This document shows positions 44,110 to 54,890 of a DNA stretch of 64,000 nt, piece by piece (position 1 is the first letter of the stretch; every line of letters begins with the position of its first letter). Origin of the DNA: Hemerocallis citrina. Lineage: Eukaryota; Streptophyta; Magnoliopsida; Asparagales; Asphodelaceae. The stretch covers positions 254,241,228 to 254,305,227 of the forward strand of contig CM030358.1 in assembly GCA_017893485.1 (NCBI GenBank), given 5' to 3'. The position numbers and the translations under genes are program-made. Below the pieces are notes generated by a model. It was not told the DNA's origin, ran no database searches, and saw only the letters and a list, made by a program, of their open reading frames with translations.

Positions 44110-45142
44110 CCTCTTTGGGAGGAAGAATGATTTCAGGATCCCAATGAGGGATGATTACTGGCAGGCAGACCAGAACGATTCAGCACAAAATTTGTCCACC
44201 TTGGAGGTACCTTTCTCAGAAATGGAAGTGAAAAAGGTCATCAACCAAATGGGAGCAGACAAGTCACCTGGGCCAGACGGCTTTCCAATGATGTTCTTGC
44301 AAGTGTTTTGGGAAGAAATTAAAGGTGACATTATGGTGCTGATGGAGGAATTTTTCCACAACAATCTCAGATTGGGCATGTTCAATTTTGCGGAAGTTGT
44401 CCTCATACCCAAACAAGAAAAGTGTAAGCGTGTGGGGGATTTCCGACCGATTAGCCTCATAAACTGCTCGGTTAAGATCACCACAAAGGTCCTGGCCATC
44501 CGCCTGGGAAGCATAATAGATAGTATAATCAGCAAAACCTAGACGGGCTTCATCAAGGACAAATGTATCCTAGATTGTATGGCTACTGCCGAACAAGTGA
44601 TCCACCACTGCCATAAGAGCAATTCCAAGAACTTCCTCTTAAAATTTGATTTTGAGAAGGCATACAACTCCGTCGACTGGGACTGTTTGTTGGAAGCTCT
44701 TAGAGGGAGGGGATTTGGGGATAAATGGGTAAGGTGGATCAAACAGTGTTTACATACTAGTAAAATGGTAATATCGGTGAATGGGCAGCCAGGTTCGTCG
44801 TTTCCTTGCAAGAAGGGACTTCAGCAAGGGGATCCGTTATCCCCACTGCTATTCACTATTGTAGCAGATGTGCTGAGGGGTATACTAGAAAATTTTTGGA
44901 GGAAAGGTTGGATTAAGCCCGTGGCCTATAGCACCTCTAATCAAGGGTGCACGATCCTCTAGTATGCTGATGACACCCTACTTTTTGGGAATGGGACTAG
45001 ATCAGAAACAGTCTGCTTTAAAGGGGCCCTCTACTATTTTGAAGCCTGGTCAGGTCTCAGGATAAATTTTCACAAGAGTGCACTGACTCCCATTACACTC
45101 TCTGATGAAGACGCTCGGGAACATGCCACTATACTAATCTGT
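44110..45142 (+). pseudogene. LINE ORF2, reverse transcriptase core
   Basis: Reading resumes directly after the family C TSD (GLFGRKNDFRIP). Blocks seen are KSPGPDGFPMMFLQ, VVLIPKQEK followed by DFRPISLINCSVK, LLKFDFEKAYNSVDWD (first catalytic Asp), LQQGDPLSPLLFTIVAD, and YADDTLLFG (44963-44989, catalytic YADD). Two stops interrupt at positions where the family has Gln: TAG at 44540 (before TGFIKDKCIL) and TAG at 44960 (directly before YADD). The enzyme would copy LINE RNA at a nicked target. This copy cannot. Confidence 0.85.
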
Positions 45143-46567
45143 ATGACGAATGAGTTCCCAATCAAATACTTAGGGCTCCCATTCAGACCTGGGAAACTCA
45201 CTAAATCGGACTGGCTGCCTATAAAAGATAGGGTGGAGGACAGACTGGCTGGCTGGAAAGGAAAATTGCTGTCACTAAGAGGCAGAGTGATACTCATTAA
45301 CTCAGTATTGTCTAACCTGCCCATTTACTACATGTCTTTTTTTGAGCTTCCAAAGTGGGTTATCCAAAGGATTGACCGAATCCGAAAAAGATTTCTTTGG
45401 AAAGGGGCAGATTCGAATAGGGGAGGTTACCACTTGATCAAATGGAGTATTGCTTGCATGAAGAAGAAGCATGGAGGGCTAGGCATCATCGACCTTAGAG
45501 ACATGAACCTTGCCCTTTTGGGGAAATGGTGGTGGAAGGTTTTTCACCACGGTGGGGAAGGGTGGCAGGATTTCATTCAGCCATACCTTCGAGGAAAAGG
45601 TACGAGAAGTCTAGGCTTTCGAGTAGGGGCTAAGGTCTCGCGATTCTGGAAAGGAATTACCAAAGCAAGCGGACCGTTCAATTCAGCAGTTACGTCAACG
45701 ATCGGTAATGGACGGTCCACCAGATTTTGGTGGGATAAATGGTGTGGTGCTCATACACTGAAGGAAACCTTCCCAGAGCTGTATGACAAAACGAGTCGAC
45801 CAAATATCTCTGTGGCCGAGACTTGGAAGAGGGGAAATTGGAGGTCGCCATTCCGAGGGACTCTTATCCTAGGATTACATCAACAACTGATTGAATTACA
45901 AACATACATCACACGGACAGGGACGAGGTGCGCCCAAGGCCCAGACCAGATGCGATGGGGACTCGAGCCCAAGGGAGCTTTCATGGTCAGATCCCTGTAC
46001 CATCGAATTCATTTTCGGGGATGCAGACCCAGCTGGGCACAAGTGTTATGGAATGCGAAAATACCACTGAAAGTCAGAGTCTTCCTCTAGTTAGTGCTCA
46101 ATAATGCAATCCTCACCAGAGAGAACCTGGCCAAATGGCAACCCCAGATTGCGACTGACTGTGGTTTCTGCAACATGCATACGGAGAATTTGAATTACCT
46201 TTTTATTCACTGCCCAAGGAGTAAGGCAACTATGGTAGAGGTTTTAAGAGCCCTAGGAACAAGTGACTACCCCAGCGAATATGGGGATTTGTGGATTGGC
46301 CCCAAATTCGCATCGATTCGCCACGAAATGAAGGATGCGTGGTACATTGCCATTGCGGCAACTACATGGGTGTTATGGCTAGACAAAAACAACTTTTATT
46401 TTCGTGCTTCATGTAATAGTATTTCTGGTAACCTTACTCATATCATGCATCTTATTTCTTTTTGGGCTACAGCTGCGGCCACAGGAGCGAGAGGGAGGAT
46501 TGCCAGAGTCTTCCAGGTGGAGGATTTTGATGATGAGGAGGTAGAGTTTGGGCCGACACTAGACTGA
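45143..46567 (+). pseudogene. LINE ORF2, thumb/connection and C-terminal zinc-binding region
   Basis: Open from 45143 to 46090: KYLGLPFRPGKL, LAGWKGKLLSLRGRVILINS, IDRIRKRFLWKG and KKKHGGLGIIDLRDMNLALL, all standard plant LINE landmarks. TAG at 46088 stands where Trp is expected (VFLWL), and the frame then continues to TGA at 46565. This includes the zf-RVT motif CGFCNMHTENLNYLFIHC (near 46161-46214). There is no separate RNase H domain. Confidence 0.8.
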
Positions 46568-46816
46568 GGAGTCGGCACCACCCATACTCATCAGAGTCTC
46601 AATAGCTGCAGTCTCTTCTAGTTTATATTTGGACTACTGTACTTTTGACCGTTTGATGTATGGAGGATTAGACCCACCCCCCAGGGTTTTGTTGGGGGTT
46701 TATGTTTTATTTCCTGCACTGCACTTTTGTATCTCTTTCGATTCACCGGGGTTGTTTTATTAATTTCTTATTAATGAAACAGGGTGGCTTTATTCCACCT
46801 TTTACCTATAAAAAAA
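46568..46816 (+). other. LINE 3' UTR and A-tail
   Basis: Contains a CCCACCCCCCAGGGTTTTGT/TGGGGG hairpin (46672-46700), TTCTTATTAATGAAACAGGG and the GGCTTTATTCCACC segment, then an A-run. The same sequence ends the composite element at 9268. It is the probable recognition tail for the reverse transcriptase. Confidence 0.8.
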
Positions 46817-46829
46817 AACAAATTAATGA

Positions 46830-47080
46830 TTCAAAGTGTTGTATCCCCATGGATTCTTGACATGGGTGCTACAAGTCACATGACCTTTATTCCCAACATA
46901 TTTCATCAATCTGATACATTTGATGGCTTTGATTAGGTTATTATTGGTGATGGTAAGAGTTTCTCCATTACACACATTGGTAAAACAGTTTTCGGTGACA
47001 AAACTCAAACCATTTCAAATGAATAATGTTTTGCTTGTTCCCAATATAACTCAAAATTTATTATCTATTGTTCAATATAT
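46830..47080 (+). pseudogene. Ty1/Copia protease piece
   Basis: Reads WILDMGATSHMTF (family: WILDTGATxHM; the catalytic D is kept, T is M), then a TAG, VIIGDGKSFSITHIGK, and after shifts NMFCLFP and NLLSIV for the usual NVLxVPNxxxNLLSV block. It continues piece 4 across the LINE. It is split at 47086 by the next LTR element and continues at 50510. Confidence 0.8.
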
Positions 47081-47290
47081 TGCGGTGTCAGGGACGTCAG
47101 AGGCATGACCGGAGTGAGCTACAGTCGTCGGAGTGTTCGGGGTCCATATTTAATGGATTAATAGTGGCTGTATCTTTTCATTTCAGTATCTGCATTTTAC
47201 GTGCAATAAGCAATTTTTTTCCTTTTAAATGTTGAGTTGGCGGATAGGGAGTCATGCGCGTTGCACGTGTCTTTATGTTTGTAACTCCCT

Positions 47291-47298
47291 ATATAAAG
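47291..47298 (+). promoter_or_regulatory. TATA box of the gene-carrying element's 5' LTR
   Basis: ATATAAAG, repeated as TATATAAAG near 50360 in the 3' LTR, 90 bp before the leader. Confidence 0.55.
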
Positions 47299-47438
47299 GC
47301 CATTGTTGAAATGAGAAAAAATCAAGCTTTGAGTAAACAGATTCTCCCCCAAATTATCTCTTTCTCCTTCCTCCTAAACCCTAGTTTTCACACCAATAGC
47401 CGAAATCAACCGAGCTTGAAATTCAGCCCGTAACAACT

Positions 47439-47450
47439 TGGTATCAGAGC
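47439..47450 (+). other. tRNA-Met primer-binding site of the gene-carrying element
   Basis: TGGTATCAGAGC, three bases after the 5' LTR. Confidence 0.9.
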
Positions 47451-47488
47451 CGGCCTTCGTCAACGGCGACGAGCGAGACGTCGAAGGC

Positions 47489-47930
47489 ATGTTGACGAAG
47501 GAGGGGATCCGGTCGTTGAAATTGCAGCTCGAATTCATCTCCGCGCAACTCAAAATCATCGCACAATCGCAGCAGCTCAAGCAAGATTCGTTGAGGATCA
47601 TCAACCACCCTTCATCTCGGATGACTATCCAAGGGTCAAACACCACTGTAAGAAACTCACTCAACTTCGATTTTCCTAATTTTTCTAGAGGAAATCCAAC
47701 GGAATGTATTCGAAAATGTGAACATTTCTTGGAATTTAACGGTTTTCCTAAAGAAGAGTGGTTAAGATAAGCAATTTTGAGTTTAAAACAAGAGGCGAGT
47801 CGGTGGTTTTGGAGCAACGTAGGTAGTAGATGGCGTGTGATGAATTAGGAAGAGTTTGTGGAAGAATTGATTGATCAATTTGGCCTTCCTGAGTTTGAAA
47901 TTGATGATGCTGATCTTGGAAGGAAGATTC
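47489..47930 (+). pseudogene. Ty3-type gag remnant
   Basis: ATG at 47489. Contains FDFPNFSRGNPTECIRKCEHF and FLEFNGFPKEEWLR, then after stops LSLKQEASRWFWSN and EEFVEELIDQFG. This matches the plant Ty3 gag pattern (LDFPxFxGxDPxxWxxxxEqFF...EgxAxxWxxxl...W..F...L..RFG). Two in-frame stops (TAA near 47768, TAG near 47846) break it. Confidence 0.75.
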
Positions 47931-48225
47931 ACCAAGTTGTAGTTGCAGATAACGATGGAGAAATTGTCAAGAAATTGGAAGAAGCAGAAGGTGAGTTTGC
48001 AGAGAAGCTTACAACATTCCCTCACTGTTATTGAAGAAAAGGAGGAGAAGCTTACGATTGAAGTTTCCACAATCTTTGCTTCATTTCCTAATCTTCAGCC
48101 AAGTGTTTGTGTTAATGTCTCAAAGATAATTTTCCCTGATTTTGAGCTCTTATTGAGTGTTCAATGGACTGTCAAGGTGACGAAATTGATGGTTCTCATC
48201 GATATAATTGGCAATGGCCAAGTAT

Positions 48226-48400
48226 TGCTTAATGGTCGACCACCACCTCCTCGAGTTCATCAGGTTGGCTCAGGGAAATCTTCACTCTTGTATGCAATAC
48301 TCGGAGAGATTCCTAATATCTCAGGATCTGCATTTGAGCAACTTGTTAATGCTCATGAATCATCAATGAATATATTGGACTCCATCAATGGAGAGAACAA
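48226..48400 (+). pseudogene. Captured ABCC-type transporter fragments
   Basis: In one open frame, VGSGKSSLLYAILGEIPNISG is the Walker A and following block of plant ABCC (MRP) nucleotide-binding domain 1. It is joined directly to AFEQLVNAHESSMNILD, a segment that in ABCC proteins lies well downstream of that domain, just before the second half. The region between (signature LSGGQ and Walker B) is missing, so two non-adjacent gene parts have been fused. It is not functional as a transporter. Confidence 0.7.
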
Positions 48401-48429
48401 AGCTCAAACAGATATACAGCAGCCAGTGA

Positions 48430-48890
48430 CCATTCTGAGGTACAAGGCACTGCATTTGATGATTGCGAAAGTTTTGATCACAATGATCATGCAAGTTTCA
48501 ATCAAGATTATCCCAACGACAGCTTCACCAATGGAAATGCAAATTTCATGAGCTATCCTGATGAGAATGGTGATTATACACTCAGGGATTCTACTTTAGA
48601 TCAAAAGCTAAATAAAGTTGCTAATTTCTTGTTTCTAGAAAAGAACATGCTTGGTTTAGATGATCTTTTTGATGAGGCTTTATTTACTAAACTAAGTATT
48701 GTTGAAGCACGGTGCTCTGTTCAGCTGGCATTCTCTATGATGCTTAAAAATACATCTATGGCAAAAGAGATTAACTTTATTGGGTTTCTGAGCAAGCTAC
48801 TGGAAGCAAAAATTATCCAAGTTCTGAGGTTCAAACATGGTCAGATTTACTCAGTGGGAGTATTTGTTTTCTGGCGAGGTAATAGACCTT
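48430..48890 (+). pseudogene. Unidentified captured coding fragment
   Basis: An open frame with normal codon texture: DHNDHASFNQDYPNDSFTNG, then VANFLFLEKNMLGLDDLFDE and VEARCSVQLAFSMMLKNTS. It does not resemble a retrotransposon protein. I do not recognise the family. It sits between the ABCC and EBP1 pieces and may come from one or more further host genes. Confidence 0.45.
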
Positions 48891-48896
48891 TAAGAT

Positions 48897-49095
48897 ATAT
48901 GGATATGTGGAGTCATATCGAGGGTTTTATTGTTGTAGAGGTTCACACTCATGTTCTTCAGGGAGGTACAATCACTGGGAGAGTTGCAAACATAACAATA
49001 GAGGTTGCTTTAAGACTTGTGAGGGTCTGGGAAGAAGAATAAGGATGTAACTAGAGCTATCCAAAAGGTTGCTGCTGCATATGATTGCAAAGTTA
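48897..49095 (+). pseudogene. Captured EBP1 / PA2G4-like fragment
   Basis: Reads HIEGFIVVEVHTHVLQGG, TGRVANITIEVALRLVR and, after a 1-nt frameshift at about 49036, GKKNKDVTRAIQKVAAAYDC. This is the plant EBP1 (ErbB3-binding protein 1, methionine-aminopeptidase fold) segment with HIDGFIA, HTHVLQ, VALRLVRPGKKNKDVTEAIQKVAAAYDCK. A short internal deletion is present before VALRLVR. It is clearly derived from a host gene and clearly broken. Confidence 0.8.
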
Positions 49096-50119
49096 ATGAG
49101 GCAAATGTTGGGTTTGATACAATATGCAAGGCATTACTATATGTTGTTGGATTGGAAAAGGTGCAATTCCCACTGCTAGCTGCTTTGAACTGGAGTGCTT
49201 TACTGAGAGGCCTTCGATCCGGAATAGCTCAGGACTCTGTTTTTTGTGGCATTTTCTTTTCAACCTGGAAGTTCTTTCATATAGCAATGCTGAATTAGAA
49301 GGCAATAGATATAAATCCTCCACCTAGGTCCATTGAAGAAGTTGTCCATGTGTCTCCTCTAGCTATTGGTCTTGCTGCTGGAGTTTTCAGCTTTGGCGAT
49401 GATCTCAAGCTTGTCAAATTAAGAGGAGAAGCCATGCAAGATGCTGCAAAAGTTGCTAAAAGAATTGCTAAACCCATGGCATATTCTTATCAGACTATTG
49501 ATGAGGTTATAGGTAAATCTCTTCATGATAGGATTGATGAGAAACTTGATAGTTGGTTTTTAGAGATTGCAAAGTTTTCAACGAATCAAGGGAAGAATAC
49601 TACAAAAGCTGTCGGAGTTTCTTCAATAATTACATTTGTTCCGGGCTCGAATACTAGAAGTGTATTTTCAACACCTCCTCTGATTTATAATTCAAGGTAA
49701 TGAAACCTGTGAGCAAGGGTCAAAGGGAATCAGTTTTGGAACAGAAGAATCAGGTCATAACCAGAATGAAGTAACTGCAGACTATAACAATTGTACTGGA
49801 AGGAATTTAGGGCCACCTCATTCTAGATTGTTCTCAGCAGCCGAGCCTTGCCATGGTATTTCACATACTTATGTAGGTTTAAATGAAGCTGATAGCAACC
49901 CCTGTTCAGTAATCAGTGATGCTCCAGGAACTTATACTGTTTTTGAGGGTGTCAAAGGTATGGAAGCCCTTCAAGCTAAGAAGCTACCCAAGGTGCTGCG
50001 GCTGTTGAAGCTGAACCCATGGATGAAGCTTCTAATGGGGTACTGGATGCAGCTTCTAACAGGGTACCTGCCCTATAATGAGAAATTTCCTGATTTTGAG
50101 GTTGGGACATGCTCAATCT
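49096..50119 (+). pseudogene. Further unidentified captured fragments
   Basis: Several coding-like pieces in different frames: FDTICKALLYVVGLEKVQFP, then VHVSPLAIGLAAGVFSFGDD with AAKVAKRIAKPMAYSYQTID and KSLHDRIDEKLDSWFLEIAK (49350-49700), then AEPCHGISHTYVGLNEA near 49840. They are not retroelement domains. Their source genes were not recognised. A G-run polypurine tract follows. Confidence 0.45.
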
Positions 50120-50509
50120 TGGGGGGGGGGGGTGGTGGTGGAGTTGTCAGGGACATCGGAGGCATGGCCGGAGTGAGCTACAGTCGTCGGAGTGTTCGGG
50201 GTCCAGAGCTAATGGAGTAATAGTGTCTGTTTGAGTCTGTATCTGTTTTTCATTTCAGTATCTACATTTTACGTGCAATGTGCATTTTTTCTTTTAAATG
50301 TTGAGTTGGCGAATAGGGAGTCATGTGCGTTGCACGTGTCTTTATGTTTGTAACTACCTATATAAAGACCATTGTTGAAATGAGAAGAAATCAAGCTTTG
50401 AGTAAACAGTTTCTCCCCCAAATTTTCTTTTTCTCCTTCATCCCAAACCCTAGTTTTCACACCAATGGCCGAAATCAACAGAGCTCGAAATTCAGTCCGT
50501 AACATGCGG

Positions 50510-50925
50510 CAAAATAATTGTTCTTTTGAATTATTTCCTTGGGGTTTTGTGATTAAGGATCTCCAACTGGGAACAATTGAAGAACTTATTTATCCAATTT
50601 GGCTGACGGGCCAACACACCACATTTGCATTGCATGGAAAATGAGCCTCTGCTGCTGAAGTGTGGCACAAACGAGTTGGACACCCATTAGCAGAAGTTTT
50701 TAAGAAGCTATATGAAAATAAAGATTAATTTAGAGTTGTCTTCCTTTATGAACATTCGTAAGATCTGTGATTCTTGTCAACTTGGAAAAATCAAAATTGC
50801 CATTCTCTCTTTCAAATAGGCAGTAAATAAGGCCATTGTCTTGTGTACATTTTGATGTATGGGGTTATTATTTTATTTTAACCATTTCACTTGTTTTATC
50901 CAATGGTATCAAAATCTGAAAGCTT
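50510..50925 (+). pseudogene. Ty1/Copia pre-integrase and integrase start
   Basis: After removing the previous element the Copia frame continues QNNCSFELFPWGFVIKDLQ. It is followed by AEVWHKRVGHP, ICDSCQLGKIKI and FDVWG, the GAG-pre-integrase and zinc-binding start of Copia integrase, and YPMVSKSESF at 50901-50925. Many stops and shifts are present. It is cut by the Tat element. Confidence 0.8.
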
Positions 50926-51532
50926 TTTATGGGTAAAAATAGAACTAAATCGGGACCGTTCAAATCGGGCACAAATCTTAAAGTTCTCAGGGGTTAAACG
51001 GTAATTTCAACCTATAAACTGGTCCGAAAATGGGAAATGGGTCTTTTCCAAGCCCAATAACCCAAAAACGGGTATGTCTCATTGGGTCAGGGTGACAGCC
51101 CATTATGAACAAACCCATGACATTTAAAGAGTAATTACAATTCATGATTATCTCTAAGAGACGGTTTAAACCAAATATTTTATCATGAAACGATTTAAAC
51201 TCTGTTTCTTATCCAAAAACACCAGAAAGTAAAGATAAATAAGTATCTCGAAATTGTTTCCAAAGGAGACTATAAATACCCCTCTACCCCCACCATATAA
51301 AAGGTAATTAGTATTTTTCCACAAATGCTCTTTCATAATCTTCCTTATTACTGACTTGAGCGTCAGAGGGTTCTTCGCCTAGATCCATCCCAGTGTTTTG
51401 AACTTTTTGTAGGTTAGCGGCAGTGGCGAGAAACAGTCAAATGCCGACAAGAAGTCAACAGGTTTGCTTTTATTGTTTCTAGATGAATTCACAAATCATA
51501 TGTTTGCTCCCACACCCAAATTAGTAGCAACA
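50926..51532 (+). repeat. Tat 5' LTR
   Basis: Homologous throughout to the solo LTR at 11932-12534 (about 75-80% by eye). The right end is TAGTAGCAACA. The exact left base is uncertain within about 6 bp. TATA box ACTATAAATACC is near 51269. Confidence 0.75.
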
Positions 51533-51534
51533 TA

Positions 51535-51552
51535 TTGGCGCCGTCTGTGGGA
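51535..51552 (+). other. Tat primer-binding / leader site
   Basis: TTGGCGCCGTCTGTGGGA, the sequence found directly after the 5' LTR in plant Tat/Athila-related elements. Confidence 0.8.
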
Positions 51553-51603
51553 AACAGAAAAAACAATTCAACCTTACTTCACCGGTGAAAGTAGTTCCTA
51601 GTC

Positions 51604-53278
51604 ATGCCTCCGAAAGGAAAAGGGAAGACAGTGGCGTCCAACTGAATAGCCATTCCTCTTCCTCCTCCTCCCCCACTCCAAGATGTTCTTCCTCAACCAG
51701 ACCAGCAAGTTCAGCAACCACAACTTGAACAACCTCCTTCTCAACATGCTCCTCCCAGGTCCAGGGAGGCTGCCCCGGGGGGCTTCCGTCGAAGCCGTCA
51801 AGGGCAACACTCTCACCATGACCATGTCTCAGTCCACAATCCTTCAACCGACTCCCTGGCCTCTCAAAGTCCTTTAGGGCCGGGAGATCTCCGCCAAGTC
51901 ATTGTTAACCGTCAGCAGGGGGTAGACCACCGTACTCGCTTGAATGAGAGGCAAGCCCTTGATGAAGTCCCTCGCCACGAGCACCGAAGGGCCAGAGAGT
52001 CTGGTCCTCCCACAGGCTAAGATCTAGAAGAACCCCCTCCCCAAGGAAGGAGTCCCTTCCATGTCATCAGCAGAGAAGTCTCACCCAAACAAGTCATTCA
52101 GCACCAAGAGACCGCTGAGATGGAGGGGAACCGGTCACTCATGCAGAGCTCCAGAATTTCAAAGAGGACATGCTGCGAGCCCTCAGCATTGCCACAAGTC
52201 ACGATCAACGTGCACCTAGCCCTCACCATACTCGGAGTCACGATCAGCATGCGCCTAGCCCTCGCCATGCCACCCCTCACGAAGGAGAATCCTGAGGGTC
52301 GATCCGACTTGACCAGAGGGACGACTCGGTCCATCACCATCTCCGAGAGATGGAAAGACGCCTTAGCAGACTCAACATAGAAGAAGAACAGCGGGCCAAG
52401 AATTTCTGCCCGAGCAGGCCTCCCTTCTCCAGGACTATCATGGAAGCTCTAGTCCCTGAGACCTTCAAGTCCCCCCCTCCCCAACAACTTCGAATCCTAC
52501 AACGGGAAGTCAGACTCAGCCGATCATATCGAGAGTTTCAAAACTCTCATGATGATTCACCAAGCCTCATATGTGCTTCTTTGCAAGATCTTTCCAGCCA
52601 CATTAAAGGGACCTGCGAGAGAGTGGTATTCCCCACTGTTCCTCGCCTCCATTTTCTCGTTCGATCAGTTTGAGGAACTCTTTTTCACCCACTTCGTCAA
52701 CAGCCGCATTGCGGAGAAGATGAGCGCATCTCTATTGGCGAGGAGCCCCTATCCAGGAACAAACGGAATGAAGCAGATGAAGAAGGCACTAAGAAGCTCC
52801 AGAAAGATAACAGCGACCAGCGCAGCCCACCTCCCCATTTTGAAAAATTCACCCCGCTCAATGCCAGTTTCTCGGCTATCCTCTTGTAGGTCGGTAAAGA
52901 AGGGCTGCTCCAACCTCCCCCAAAGATGAATACCCCTGGCAAAAAGATGAACATATATAAGTGGTGCCGCTTCCACAGGGACCATGGCCACGACATAGGC
53001 GACTTTCGGGCCCTTAAGGACGAGATCGAGGCCCTCATTCAGAGAAGGCAACTGGACAAGTTCGTTAGGAAGGACAGATTTGATCCTCCTCCAACCCGAG
53101 GGGTGAACAAGCAAGCTGAAAGACTTGCTAAATCCCCTGACTCCGAACCTGAAGCAATCCTGCACCTCATCCACGGAGGCCCAATGGGGGGAGAGTCGAA
53201 CTCCTTCTGAAAAGCCTTCATCCAAGAAGTAAACTCAGCATAGAACCGTCCTCCGCCCAAAGGCTTTGGTGTCCCCAT
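51604..53278 (+). pseudogene. Tat gag
   Basis: Starts MPPKGKGKTVASN and soon meets a stop. Later frames give the Pro/His/Arg-rich N-terminal half, then MMIHQASYVLLCKIFPATLK, GPAREWYSPL and FDQFEELFFTHFVNSR (the gag capsid-like core, 52549-52740). The C-terminal block KWCRFHRDHGHDIGDFRAL and LKDEIEALIQRRQL (52960-53060) is the conserved Tat CCHC-like tail with the last Cys changed. Frameshifts fall near 52740 and 52930. Confidence 0.75.
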
Positions 53279-53348
53279 GACCTTTTTAGATAGAGACTAG
53301 GAAGGCTCCCGAACGCCTCACTGTGATGCTCTTGTAATCAGCCTCGAC

Positions 53349-53774
53349 ATGGCCAACCACGAAGTGCACCGAATCTTGGTCGACAATGACAGCTCTATTA
53401 ATATCCTTTTCCCAGAGGTCTTCCAAGGCTTCAAGTTATCCCGAGACCGTCTCAAACCCGCCAGCTACACTCTCCACGGATTCTCCGAGGTGTCAGTAAC
53501 CATCGAGGGAGTTATCACTCTCAACGTAACCGCTGGCAAAACCCCAGCCACCCGAACAGAATCGATGGATTTTATAGTTGTCGATGTAAAGGCCGCATAC
53601 AACGCCATCCTTGGTCGACCCGGCCTGGCCGTGCTTCAAGCCGTACCCTCCGCCTTCCATATGAAGATGAAATTTCTTACCTCCTCAGGGTTAGGAGAAG
53701 TCGAGCCAGGAGACTGCCCGGAAATGTTATATGACTTCGGTGGGGGTTCTGTTCCTTTCTCTCGAAACCCTTGA
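53349..53774 (+). pseudogene. Tat aspartic protease
   Basis: HRILVDNDSSINILF carries the active-site triad position (family: VDNGSSADIL; here D-N-D-S-S). Then TLHGFSEVSVTIEGVITL and FIVVDVKAAYNAILGRPGL, the flap and ILGRP blocks. Open for 141 codons, but the Gly of DNG is Asp, which would be expected to impair activity. Confidence 0.75.
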
Positions 53775-54079
53775 GCTCCCCCAAGGAAGCAACTAAGCCG
53801 TCTCGGAGCCAGTCGATGAGTTAGAAGAATTGTCTTTTTCCGAAGAAGGCCCGACCAAGACGGTCCAAGTGAGCAAAGTCCTCCCCCACCCTGTCAAAGC
53901 CGACATCATCCAATGCATAAGAGGGAACCGAGACCTGTTCGCATGTACCGCTGCTGATATGCCCGGTATCTCGGAAGAATTACTCATGCACCACCTTAGC
54001 ATAGCTCCTGAAGCTAACCTATCCAACAGAAGTATCGCAAGTTTGCACCGGACTGCCAGAAAGCCATCAAAGAATAAGT

Positions 54080-54890
54080 AGATAAACTCTTCGCAGATCG
54101 GTTCATCCAAGAGGTTAATTACCCCGAGTGGCTTTCCAACATCGTGGTGGTGAAAAAAGCCAATGGAAAATGGAGAATTTGTATCGACTTCACAGGTCTG
54201 AACAAGGTTGGTCCAAAAGATTCGTTCCCGCTTTCTACTATCGATGCACTAATCGACGCCACTTCCGGTCACGATCTCATGAGCTTTATGGATGTTTTCT
54301 CTGCGTACAATCAGATCAGGTTGTTCCCCCCTGATATTCCGAAGACTTCTTTCACCACAGATTAAGGCCTATATTGTTACCGCGTCATGCCCTTCGCGCT
54401 AAAGAACGTCGGAGCAACATATCAGCACCTCATAAATAAGGCCTTTAAGGAACAAATCGGGAGGAACATGGAGGTTTATGTGGATGATATGTTAGTAAAA
54501 AGCCTCAGGAAGTAGGACCATGTGGTCGACCTTCAGGAAGCCTTCAATGTCTTGCGAAGTCACAACATGAGGCTCAACCCGTCTAAATGTGCCTTCGGTG
54601 TATCATCTGGAAAATTCCTAGGGTTTATGGTTAGCCAGAGGGGCATAGAAGCCAACCCTGAGAAGATCCAAGCAATATTAGATATGGCACCCCCGTCCAG
54701 TGTTAAGGAAGTACAAAGGCTCACAAGGTGCCTCGCCGCTATAGGGTATTTCCTCACCAAGTTAGGGGAGAAGTGTCTCCCGTTTTTCAATGCTCTAAGA
54801 GGAACGAAAGGTTTCGAGTGGGGACATTCACAGAAGGAATCCTTCGACCAACTCAAAACATATCTGGTCAACCCCCCCGCTCCTGAGTAA
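54080..54890 (+). pseudogene. Tat reverse transcriptase
   Basis: WLSNIVVVKKANGKWRICID, KDSFPLSTIDALIDATSGHD, MDVFSAYNQI (first Asp), then TAA at 54363 where Gln is normal (TDQGLYCYRVMPF), YCYRVMPFALKN, and YVDDMLVKS (54477-54503, catalytic YVDD). A TAG at 54513, again for Gln, is followed by NPSKCAFGVSSGKFLGFMVS and GIEANPEKIQAI, with thumb blocks to 54890. Confidence 0.85.

Larger units (their letters stand above)
13027..46816 (+). mobile_element. L1-type LINE, near full length, split by three LTR insertions
   Basis: Flanked by the 13-bp TSD AACAAATTAATGA (13014-13026 and 46817-46829) and ending in an A-run. Excluding the insertions at 16740-27264, 27480-30452 and 31695-44104 (plus one copy of each TSD) leaves about 7.9 kb: a 570-bp C-rich 5' leader, ORF1 with zinc knuckles and an RNA-binding domain, ORF2 with endonuclease, reverse transcriptase and a C-terminal zinc-binding region, and a 250-bp 3' UTR. 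Both ORFs carry stops and frameshifts, so it is dead. The A-tail, long TSD and full length show a normal target-primed insertion into the Copia element. Confidence 0.9.
47086..50504 (+). mobile_element. LTR retrotransposon carrying host-gene fragments
   Basis: LTRs at 47086-47435 (350 bp) and 50145-50504 (360 bp), both TGTCAGGGAC...CCGTAACA, with a perfect TSD TGCGG (47081-47085, 50505-50509). The Copia frame reads through cleanly when the element is removed. PBS TGGTATCAGAGC is at 47439-47450 and the polypurine tract at 50120-50143. The LTRs are about 88-90% identical by eye, so this is an old insertion. The 2.7-kb interior begins with a Ty3-type gag remnant and then carries plant coding fragments unrelated to retroelements, including pieces of an ABCC transporter and of EBP1. 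There is no pol. Confidence 0.88.

Noticed and set aside
48226..49700. A genuine host gene between two repeats
   Set aside because: The segment lies exactly between LTRs with PBS, polypurine tract and TSD. The ABCC and EBP1 parts are partial, fused and frameshifted.
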